A DNA stretch of 47,609 nucleotides from Hypsibius dujardini. Taxonomy: Eukaryota > Tardigrada > Eutardigrada > Parachela > Hypsibiidae. The translations under genes and the position numbers were made by a program. Positions 34,201 through 44,900 of the stretch are shown in pieces. The number at the start of each line of letters is the position of its first letter. Position 1 is the stretch's first letter. The stretch covers positions 1 to 47,609 of the forward strand of contig LRSR01002377.1 of assembly GCA_001579985.1 (NCBI GenBank). The letters run 5' to 3'. The notes under the pieces are model-generated. The model saw nothing but the letters and a program-made list of their open reading frames with translations, did no database searches and was not told where the DNA came from.

Positions 34201-34475
34201 GATCACTACAATATGGTAAATGATTTTCTTGAATCCCCAATCGACCACTCAAGCAATCAATCAATCAAGCACACGGCTCAAACAAACTTGGCCGTACATT
34301 TTGTCCAATCGCTTTTCGTCCCTTCCCACTTCACTCGCAGCATTCCGTCCGGTTGGTCGATAGTGACAGCAGAAATTGTTTGGGCACTCTTTCTGACCCA
34401 TTGCGCTGGAGCAGATGCAAATGTTCTCGCATTACGCGTAGTGAGAGATGGGATTTTAAAACACTTCCGTAGCAT
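31289..34475 (-). CDS. Trimethyllysine / gamma-butyrobetaine dioxygenase-like enzyme (8 exons, 414 aa)
   Basis: Exons (minus strand): 34475-34298, 34100-34034, 33815-33757, 33636-33495, 32789-32579, 32362-32238, 32131-31876, 31495-31289. It is an Fe(II)/2-oxoglutarate oxygenase of carnitine synthesis. Exon 1 is rich in Arg/Ser/Thr without acids over its first 35 residues, a mitochondrial presequence, which favours TMLHE over cytosolic BBOX1. Exon 2 gives the N-terminal zinc module WLRFNCQCSQC. Catalytic features are HID (His242, Asp244) in PHIDLAYYESPPGLQLLH, GGESVLVDGF, His389 in MLHGRKAF and Arg402 in GSRHF. Two donors for exon 4 fit the phase (ends 33495 or 33505); 33495 aligns better. Introns 2, 4 and 7 contain foldback elements. 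BBOX versus TMLHE cannot be settled from motifs alone. Confidence 0.87.
31541..31847. mobile_element. MITE of the CACACGTAGC family in dioxygenase intron 7, 307 bp
   Basis: Terminal inverted repeats of over 100 bp begin CACACGTAGCAAAAACCT and are flanked by TA on both sides, as in Tc1/mariner-type elements. It makes up most of a 380-bp intron. Confidence 0.85.
32866..33483. mobile_element. Compound foldback element filling dioxygenase intron 4
   Basis: Two arms of about 178 bp (33013-33190 and 33285-33466) are inverted copies around a spacer of about 95 bp. The outer ends CAACAACAAGATTGA and TCAATCTTGTCGTTGA are inverse. A 131-bp GTAYACTGGAGG MITE (32881-33011) sits in the left side only. 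The right arm overlaps no coding exon but extends an open frame past exon 4. Confidence 0.8.
32881..33011. mobile_element. Second copy of the GTACACTGGAGG MITE
   Basis: Near-identical to 7613-7744, with long inverted ends through GGGGCGGAGCAGGGG. It is flanked by TGA and TCA. Confidence 0.85.
33899..34019. mobile_element. MITE of the CACACGTAGC family in dioxygenase intron 2, 121 bp
   Basis: Inverted ends begin CACACGTAGCAAAAACCTTG, with TA on each side. The core is much shorter than that of its relative at 31541. Confidence 0.85.
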
Positions 34476-35343
34476 TTTTTATTCAGGAGCGCAAGACTGA
34501 TTACAGCGAGCGCCAAAATACAAAAGGCACACCAGCAAATAATTCGGCATCCCAATTGCAGAACAAAACGCCAGAGTGACCAAAGGTTCCGCGCCAGTTG
34601 AAGGTTCAAAGTTGAAGTCCAAAGTTTGAAGGTTCTGAGAGTTTGAACTGAAGGGCAGTGCAGATTGCAGATTCTCTGACTTCTCGTAATAATAATGCTA
34701 GTAATAAAATAATGCGGATGTTGTTGGGTAGTTGATTGATGAATTGCTAACGCTATGGGGCTGTATACGTTTGAACCTTATAAGCATTGATCAGTTGATT
34801 GTAACAGGTCGAAGTGCGGGGAGGCGGGGCGCTAACTGCGCAGTTTGCCTAGACCAATCGCATCGTTCGGATAAAATAAGTAGAAACAGATGTCAATAAC
34901 GCTATGTTCACGCACCATCCGGATAGGTAAATTTCAGCATACTTCCCTATCCATGTTCCCCGCGACTTTCATGTTATTTTAAAATTACTCGGCTCGAAAG
35001 TAAAATTTTTAATGTTCTACGCATTCGTTCTGCCATTTTTATAATTTTTACTGCTTGAACTGGAAGCTACACTGGCTGGCATTTTTGTTCGTTATTGTTT
35101 TAAAATACGTAATTTAATATAACCGGTGTACTTTATGTATTATCGTCTTGTGGTGTTATCGTTTTAAGCCTGCATTCCCCCTCAAGCAGACAATTTTTTG
35201 ATAATTGTCTGAATCTCTCTTTTTCCCCTGGAGTATAGGCAGACCCTTCTGCTGCATGTTGTCGTGGCGTTGGTTTCTTAATTATTTGTAAATATTGAAG
35301 TGCGGAAAGCGGCTTTTGTGGACATTATTATCATCATCCGGTG
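34476..35343. other. Divergent promoter region dioxygenase-UTX
   Basis: 868 bp between two head-to-head start codons. I see no gene, no clear repeat array and no strong motif I would name. Confidence 0.55.
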
Positions 35344-38300
35344 ATGAACCGCGCCGACAAAATGGATAGTAAAGAGGGAATAAAGGAAGACCCTATTAAG
35401 TCTATCCCTGGCCTGTCGCTTGCTGATCAGCAGCGCATCCAGGATTTTGATAGGTAAAAATCTGGGACTGATTATTCTTCAGTGGTCTAACGTATCCAAT
35501 AAATTATTGGCGCTGCTTTTTTTTCCCAGTCGGCACTACGATTATTTGGATATGTCCGTACCGACGTTGGCGCTGATCAGCAAGGTAATAGGCTAGATTT
35601 AAGAAAAAAAAGGTAGAAGAAATAAGATACAATCTTCCGTAATAAAAGGGGAATAATTAGTGATTGAAAATCGAATGACAAAATAAAAAAATTTCCATGT
35701 TATTTGGAAACCAAAAATTGTTTCCTTGAATGCTTGCCTGCGTAAATACATCCTTCACTGGACGTTTGTCGTTGTCGGTAGTTTGCCCTTACTTCCTTCG
35801 ATTGCTTCATTGATTGGCTATGTCGTTTTGTTGATCGACAGCTGGTGGATTGCCGTTGCTTCCTTTGATTGCTTCATTGATTGGCTATGTCGTTCTGTTG
35901 ATCGACAGCTGGTGGATTGCCGTTGCTTCATTGATTGGTTGTATCGGTCTGTTGATCGACAGCTGGTGGCATGAGCTTTTCGATCGTGGAAGCAAAATTG
36001 CATTAACTGTCACATTTTGAAGCTTGATTCACAGTTGATTTGATAACTAGATCGCATTCGCAGTACCTTTAGCCCATTATTCGTGGGTGGAGTTTTAGAG
36101 ATTGTTAGTTGTTAGCTTGATTGCTTGATTGATTGAGCGCGAGGGTTATGATTTGCTGTCGATCGATTGTTCGATTCAGTCGATTCAGTCAGACGAGTGT
36201 TATTGTCAGTCTCTTTTGAGTCTCGAGCGATTTCAGTTTGCCTGTTTTACATTTCTGTCCGCTAAATTGTTAGTTGTGCTCCATTTACATATATGCTCAT
36301 GGGTAATTTCCTTTGATTTGATTTACCATTTTTTTTATCTGATTAAAAATTAGTCATGCCTAGATTTTCTCTACTGTGAATTTCGATTTCGGATTTGATA
36401 TTCGGAGCAGCACAAGTCTCGTTGTATTTCCTAGTGCGAGTTGCCTCATTGATTGAAATCATTGCACAGCAACTCACGCCGTTGTTCGTGCTTGCAGGCC
36501 TTGGCGCATTACAACACACTGCTGGTGCAGGAGCCAGAAAAGGCAAAGCAACCGGGAGCATCGCCACTCAATCCGCAGATCTTTTGCCGGCTCGGCCATC
36601 TTTATTTGCTCGTCCTGGAGTGGGAGAAAGGTTAGTCACACTCACACATTGCATCCGAAGCCATCTTTTTTTCCATTCCTGCCGCAGCGGACCGATATGC
36701 ATGCAGCCGAATTGTTTATTAATAGTCTAATCTGTTTTTGCGTTCTTTTTTCCAGCTCTCGCCTGCTATCAGACTTTTTACATCAAGAGCCCACTTTCAC
36801 GCAAGGTAAGGGGCCTTGATTGGTTGATTGAACGATCCACTTTCGTCCTCTTTTCTAATAGCTTGATTGATTGATTGAGCGATCCACGTTCGTCCTCTTT
36901 TCTGATTGCTTGATTGATTGATTGAACGATCCACGTTCGTCCTCTTTCTGATTGCTTGATTGATTGAACGATCCACGTTCGTCCTCTTTCTGATCGCTTG
37001 ATTGATTGAGCGATCCACATTCGTCCTCTTTTCTGATCGCTTGATTGATTGAGCGATCCACGTTCGTCCTCTTTTCTGATTGCTTGATTGATTGATTGAA
37101 CGATCCACGTTCGTCCTCTTCTGATCGCTTGATTGATTGAACGATCCACGTTCGTCCTCTTTTATGATCGCTTGATTGAAGCATTCACCTTTCTTCCTGT
37201 ATTCTGACTAGTCCCACGTCTTCGTACTCTAGTTTTTCAATTGAATGATAATCTCACCGCTCTGAAACATTGGTCCTCCTTTATCAAGAAAAAAAAGGTT
37301 TTCCCTGATGCGAGATGTTCTCCATTTTTCGCGGGCTCAAAAGCTCCCAAGAAAAGAACTTCTGAATGAGTTGTCCTCTGGACCACACCGTTTTTCTCTA
37401 TTCTCGCATTGCTTTAGCTCCATTTGTTGTTGCGGTTTTCGGGTTTTGTGTCGTTGCTGACGTTGCTGTTTTGTTCGTTGCAGGACCCGTACTTCTACTA
37501 CGGCCTCGGACTCGTCTACTACCAACTCGAGTGCTATTTGGGGTGAGTGACTGACTGCTCGGTGGATGATTCGATGAGCCAGCTGTTTTTCCACGAATGT
37601 ACGGAAACGTTCCAACGTGCGTCGTCGTGTAGTATTCCGGCTGCACAGCAGCAGCAGCAGACTTGTGATCGTCGGTAACGGTGTCGGAAGACGGCGCTGG
37701 ATTCGTTTCCGTTTTCCGGCAAAAACAGGCACACACACACCCACACAGACACACACACAGACACACACACAGACACACACACACACGATAAAACTGCTAT
37801 ATTTGGGGGCGGTGCATCGCGTCATAATTGGTGGAATGGGCTGTTCCGTCAGCCAGAGCTCTTGACCTATTCGTCGCTTTCGCAACATTTATCGATTTTA
37901 CGCGCTCGCTTGCTGTGTAGTGCCGCTGCCTCTCCTCCACTTTGTGAGTCTACACGCTCAGCTGGGTTCCTTCACCTGCTGCTGGCTTGACGTTTCATCG
38001 TCGTCCGTCACTGCGTGCGAGAGATGTCTCCGGGCCAGCTGTAGTAGCGGAGACTCAAGTCCGCCTTGCTCACACACACACACACACAGACACACACACG
38101 CACACACACACACACACACATTGGGAGTTATTTGCTCTTTAAAAATTACTCGTCCTCATCCAAGGTGATTTTTTCCGACTCTTCTCTCGCTACGTGCTGT
38201 TTGATCCCTTTCCCCTTCTGATTCGGCTCATCGCCCATCCCCCCTACGGAATTTACTCGTTCCGTTGCAGCTTTTTGACTTGCAGGTATGTCTTTGGCAA

Positions 38301-38896
38301 TTGAAATTCATATGCAATTTGCTTCGCAGAGGATATTCCGTTGGCGGGGAGATTGATTATGTCATATTTTTTTATCGATCTGCTTCTCCTCCTTGACATC
38401 CTTATCAGGAAGCTCGCTCTTGTCGGTCGCTACCTTCCCGATTTATTGACATCTGAGCTCTCATTGGATTTTGTAATAACTTCTCCCAGCAGAACATGTG
38501 TCTTCGGCGCGGTTTCCGAGATTGCCGGGGTCAACAGTCGTCTAATCTTTTGGTTCTTTGGTCAAGAAGGGCTTTCGGGATTTCACTAGCTGCCATCAAG
38601 ACTATCTTCATGTCCGGAGGTCTCAAGCGCGTTCACATGCCTGCTTGTGTGACTTTCGAACCCCGCACGTCGTTCCGGAGACTTCCGATCGGGAATAGAC
38701 TCATTCCAATTGTCCAATTGCAATAATAGTATTAATTCAATTCGGCAGGCGACGCTTGATTTGATCACACACTGGAAACTGCTTGCGATGTCGGCGGAGC
38801 GAAGGTTTTTCAGCGAATTTGCAAATTTCAGAGCCAATCTAGTAACTGATACACATCCAAACAGACAGTTACACATTCATACAGACATTCAGACAG

Positions 38897-38941
<45 letters not shown>

Positions 38942-41900
38942 TAGATAGATATCCAGACAGACAGTTACACACCCAGACATTCAGACTGACAGACAGTTAC
39001 CCACCCAGACATTCAGACATCCAGACAGACAGTTACACATCTAGACATCCAGACAGACAGATATAACAAAAAACAGACGTTTGATTTGATCACACACCGA
39101 CAACTACTTGCGATGTCGGCGGAGCGAAGGTTTTCCAGCGAATTTGCAAATTTCAGAGCCAATCTAGTAACTGGCTTATTACGAAGTGCTCATAGTTCTG
39201 TTGTTGCATTACTCTTCACCAGTAGTCATCATTAGTCATCACCGATGGTGGGATAAGTTTTTTCGTCGCTTAATTTTGGCTCCTGGCAACAGATTACCGT
39301 GTCTGTATGTGTTTTTTTCGGCTACGCGAAAGCACACGCAAACGCGCGCTCACACAACTCTGCCCCGGAGTGGGGGAATTGATTTCTTTCCACGGCGTCC
39401 GAGTTTGTTTTCTGCCTCACTCGGGCTTGGCCTACTTTCCCGGCTGTGAAGTAGAAGAGCGCCGTACACGCATCACATCACCACGTTCCTCGGCGGTTTT
39501 TATGTCGTGCTCTGTCTCTGTACTTGCTACTCGCTCGCTCTTGAGTCTCTCCGCTCTCTCGGTCTGTCTTACATCTTTCCCATTCAGTGAGTTGGCGTGT
39601 CTTTGTAACGGCCTTGCCGTTTTTGCCGACAACCGCTCTAACTGCAATGTAAATCGGGGTTTCTTGTGGGAGGAACCGAGGATGGTGTCTGCTTGTGGCC
39701 TGCTGTGCGAAAGTGATATAGATTTTTTGCGGGCTGGTTTCTGTCCTAATCGAGTGTATTTCAGGGAAATTACTCGATTATTATTGTCGCAAATTCCAGT
39801 TGTTTTTTATTAGGTCAGTGAACCATGGGCTTCATACAAACAGTTGTCTGTCTCGATGTTAATCTGGTTCGCCTTATATCTGTCTACCTGCTTGTTCAAC
39901 ATGTCGCCTGTCTTGGATCACTGTCTGTCTCGCTGTCTGTCTGTTTGTCTGAATGTCTGGATGTGTAACTGTCTGTCTGGATGTCTGGATGTGTAACTGT
40001 CTGTCTGGATGTCTGGATGTGTAACTGTCTGTCTGGATGTTTGGATGGGTACCTGTCTGTCTGCATGTGTAACCGTCTGTCTGGATGTCTGGATGTTTAT
40101 CTAGGATGTGTATCTGCCTGTTTGTCAGACAGACACTAGGTCGTGTTTCTGTCTCAGCCACGGAACTGGACTGGGGCTCACCTACTTAACGCACTGACGC
40201 ATGAACGTGCCGACACCGAGTACCGGCTATTGACTAGCGGCTAAATCGGACCGGTTTCCCCACTTTTTGAAGGTCTCGCTGGAAACTTTTGCAGCCTACT
40301 CATCTGGTCTGCGGTTCCGCCGGCGGCCGTTTGAGGTAGTTGAACTTGCTGCCGATGGAGATGGTGATGAGTCGCCCGTCTTGTCGTCTCTTGCTTTTGA
40401 GGAACGGTGTAGTGTGTGTGTGTGTGTCAGTCAGTCAGTCAGTCAGTTGCTTTTCTTTTTGCGGCGCCTACCGTTTTTTTATGAGTAAACTGTTTTATGA
40501 TATGTGATTGAATAATCATTCATTTGTAACCCGAGAACCCTAAATTTATCCGAAGGGCCCTAGGGGAGCCATATTCTTTCTTTGTATCATCAGTTGCGGT
40601 ATCCGGGGAATGAGTTGAGCGTTAATTGGCCTCGTAAACAGGTTCGTTTGACGGATAATTTGATTGACTGATTGCTTGCCCTTTTTGTTTACCGGACGTT
40701 GCTGGCATCTTGCGTGATTGATTGATAGATTGATGCATTGATTGACTTACCTTGATGATCGTGTTTAGACGTCGTTAATTGATTGCATGCCATTTATTCT
40801 TCCCTACCATTTCTGGCATTCGACCGCAATAACTGCGCACTTGTAACCAGTTGATGAACGAATATCCTGGTCGATCCCCAATCGTAGCTGACGTCACTTC
40901 CCGTCAAAAAACGTAGTGTCTGCCGATCAAAAGGTCCTGTCTTGACGGTCTGAGCTAGCAGTGTCGTTACCTTAATTGACCTTATCGGTCTGCACCAATC
41001 TCCGTTCGTGTTACTTTAACCTCTACGAACGAGTATAGATAGGCGGTATTCGCCAATCTTTTTCTCCACCTTTTACCAGATACAATTTTCGTCGAAAGTC
41101 TTTTCGCCCCTTTCTTTCCCAGTTTTCTAGCAGTTCATCTCACTGCACATTTATTATTACCGGCCAACCGTGATTGTGAACACTACCGAGGTTTGAATGA
41201 GAATAGTGGTGATATATTACTATGCGAAGGACCATTCCCCAGACAGATTGCTGTAATTTACCGTCCGGCTGGGAAGCAGCAGGAACAGTGCAGTCAGTAC
41301 TTGCTGGGTTGCCTGCCTTTGACTGGGTGGCGTTGCCTGTCTTTGGCTGGGTGGCGTTGCCTGTCTTTGGCTGGGTGGCGTTGCCTGTCTTTGACTGGGT
41401 GGCGTTGCCTGTCTTTGGCTGGGTGGCGTTGCCTGCCTTTTGGCTGGGTGGCGTTGCCTGTCTTTGACTGGGTGGCGTTGCCTGCCTGTGGCTGGGTGGC
41501 GTTGCCTGCCTTTGTCTTGGCACATTGGTATGTTCTACGAGGTGGCGCCTGTCTGCTCTGCCCCCCCCCATCTGCATATTTACTCCCGGACACTGTCCTC
41601 TCTTCTCTTCTCTGCTTTGTTCGGATTTTGATGATCTCATGATCCCGTAGCGGGGAGATTAAATTTAAAGCAAAATGCGGCATTGTCTGGGAAGGGAGAC
41701 GAGAGGGGAGGGGGAAGGTGTGACTGCAAAGGCAGGCTTGACCAACGGTGTTTGGTGGCGTTGCTTGTTCTCTCTTTCTTTCTCTCTCTGCTTATCTGTT
41801 CCGCTGCTCCGCTTGTGTGGAAAGTCAGCTCTCTCTCTTCTCTTGTTTGACCGGTAGCCGTGTGTCAGTTCAGTTCCTGCATTGCTCTCGTCGTCGCTGT

Positions 41901-44900
41901 GCGCGCTATCATCGTCGTGTAACTGGAGAGAGTCGATCTTCGTCTGGTTCTCTCGCGAATTGCTTCCGTCTTTTGGTCGATCGGCAATTGTTTGCGGCGG
42001 ACATTCTCTTGTTTTTTTGTTTGCGTGCTTTCGTGTAGTTTTCAACATCACAGACGCATTTTTATTGTGCCATTTTGTGCTGCTGACAGGTTTCTGCAAA
42101 AAAAGCTGATCCGGGATTTGTGTGTTTGTTTTCAGCGCCGCTTTTGCCTTCCAACATGCCTTGTACCTGGATCCGGGATTCGCCAGAAGCAATGAAATCC
42201 TCTTTCGGCTGGGCTTGATCTTCAAGTATCTGGAGATTTATGATGTGGCACATCGCTTCTTCCGGCGCACCATGACCGATCCGAGCCCTTTCACCGAGAC
42301 GAAGGAGATGAGTAAGTGTACAGTGAAACCAACCGCGTTGATTGATTGATTTGTGATCTTGCGTTTGTCGTTGATTGATTGATTTGTGATCTTGCGTTTG
42401 TCGTTGATTGATTGATTTGTGGAGTTTAGGTCGGGTTGATTGATTGATTTGTGATTTTGCGTTGATTGATTGATTTGTAGAGTTTAGGTCTGGTTGATTG
42501 ATTGATTTGTGGAGTTTAGATCGTTTCGTATTTAACTTCTGTGCGACGATTTCGTTGCTGCTTCACTCAGTTTTGTCCTTATACCTTGGCACCATAGCTC
42601 GATCTGCAGTTCCGTTTGGGCGGCAGGTTGAATCAACGGTGCAGAAAAAATTAGTTCAGGGAATCAAAAAACTTTGACTTTGAAGGCACGAGTTCATTTC
42701 ACCCCTGGGCATAATTGTCTGGAGAAAAGTTATCCAAGTTGGTATTGCTGGATCTAATATGCAGCTGTGTCTGTCGTTTTCAGTCAATTTCCATATCGGC
42801 CACATTTACGAACTTCAGGGCCGATATGAAACTGCTAAGAAGTACTACGAGCAAGTGATCCAGTCGCCGACATGTGATAATCAACTGCGCGCCGACGTGC
42901 TGCGTCAGATGGGATGGATGTTCCACACTGTGGAGGATTTCGGAGAGCGCTCGATGCGCGAGGGCCAGGCCATCAAGTGCCTGACCAAGTCGCTGGAACA
43001 CGACCCCAATAACGGTCAGACCTGGTATTTTATGGGACGCTGCTACGCCGCTATGATGCGCGTCCACGATGCCTTTGCGGCGTATCGCTCGTCCATTGAT
43101 AAATCGGAGGCGAATGCGGATACGTGGTGCTCCATCGGGTAAATACATATTCACAGACCGAAGGATGATCAAAGTTTTGTGGTACTTGATAGTGAGCCGT
43201 AAAGTCCGTTGGTTGACCAGATTGCTTTGGCAGTGGCAGTCGTTAATAGTTTTATTGGGACGAGGTGTAGTGCTGTCTGAAAAGGTGTGGTCAGATCACG
43301 TGGATAATGATTACACTGTTGGCGGTTTGGGTTTGCCTGTTGATGCATATATGCGAAGTCTTGACAGACAGACAGACAGACAGACAGACCGACAGACAGA
43401 AGAGCAGCCAGACAGATAGACAGTCAGCCATGTAGACAGACAGGCACACAGACAGACAGACCGACAGACAGAAGAGCAGCCAGACAGATAGACAGTCAGT
43501 CATGTAGACAGACAGGCACACAGACAGACAACCGACCACGTAGACATCCAGTCAGGCAGGCAGATATTTTAGCTAACTAGTCTTTATCCGTTTGATTTGT
43601 TTTATCGGAAGCCTGTTAAAGCGCACTCATACCTGACTGCTTCACCTCTCATTCTATACCAATGCTCGCGTTAAATTGTTGCTGCTAATGCACCTGTTGG
43701 CACGACACTCCCGAACAATACACATTAAAGATTTGATTGTGTAACTCTAGCCACGTTATGTTTGCAGGACCTTGTATCAACAGCAGAACCAACCCATGGA
43801 TGCCCTGCAAGCCTATGTGTAAGTGAGGGACAGTCATCGTTCTCGTGGCCACACCACAGTTTAATCAGAACTTTTGTCACGTCGGGCGGTGGGGGGGGGG
43901 AGTGTGATCGGATTGTGCGGTCTCTAATCGGTCTGTTTGTCCGTCCGTCCTCGGTCTAGGTGTGCCGTCCAACTCGATAAGACCCACAGTCCGGCGTGGT
44001 TCGACTTGGGCATGCTGTATGAAAGTCTGAAGCAGTTCCCCGACGCCCTGCACTGCTACCAGAACGGCATCAAGCACGGCAAGACCGCCGCCACTCCCTC
44101 CATCATTCAGCGGGCTGAACTGCTGGAGAACTCCATCAAGGGATCCTTTGCGGCGTTTGACTCCGTGTAAGAAGTTATTCAACGAAATATCGTATCTTTC
44201 TAATTCTTTCTCGCTTAATTTGTTGAGAATGTGTTTTCTGCATTGGTTTGTTCGAGTGATTGGCGAATCGAGAGTCTTTATAGACTTCTTTGTTGGTTGT
44301 TGTGCCCACTGATGGACCCAGTTGACGCTGTGAAATACCTTCCTTATGACCTTATCTTGTTACAGACCAAAGACTTTACCGCACTTGGAGGAGGCGTTGG
44401 CCTTGCCGATTGCTGCGGAACTCACAGCCGGACACCGGCCACCCCAGACGGTGAAGAAGACGTCCCTCCTGCCTGAGCCCTCAGACAACATAGCACTTTC
44501 GAACCAGCAGATGCAAGTGCTCAACATGCTCAAGCAACACGAGGTAACATTAGGAAGCTGTAAATCGAACTTCTGCACAAGTTTTTTTTAATTTTGGAAG
44601 AGAACCTCTGCCATTGTCAAATTTATGATCCAATAGTACAGTATATGTGTTTGATCAATTCGTTAATTGCCTCAAAAGAACTAGAAATATCCTGATAAAT
44701 AAAACACATCGTTTTCCGTTACAGTCTCAACTGGATCCGGCGCAGCAAGTCCTCCTCGCCACTCTCCAGGCTCAGTTCATGGTCCAGCAGCAGGAGCAAC
44801 AGCTACAAAATAACACCAAGACGTCCGCCAGCAATAATACCGTCTCGCCGGCCACTATTCAGGCTCTAAAAGACAAACCCTTTCCTTTGCTGCCTTTTGC

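Larger units (their letters stand above)
37553..42135 (+). other. UTX intron 5, 4.6 kb, repeat-rich
   Basis: No missing exon is needed: [15 protein letters not shown] joins [15 protein letters not shown] without a gap in the TPR. It contains CA microsatellites (about 37730-37790, 38070-38120), a 98-bp direct repeat flanking a CAGA array, a TCTG array, a GT tract (about 40412) and a 24-bp minisatellite. I see no independent gene. Confidence 0.8.

Noticed and set aside
36778-37184. Several 100-residue minus-strand ORFs
   Set aside because: They are produced by the intron 4 minisatellite of UTX.
41140-41683. Overlapping ORFs on both strands
   Set aside because: They are produced by the 24-bp minisatellite.
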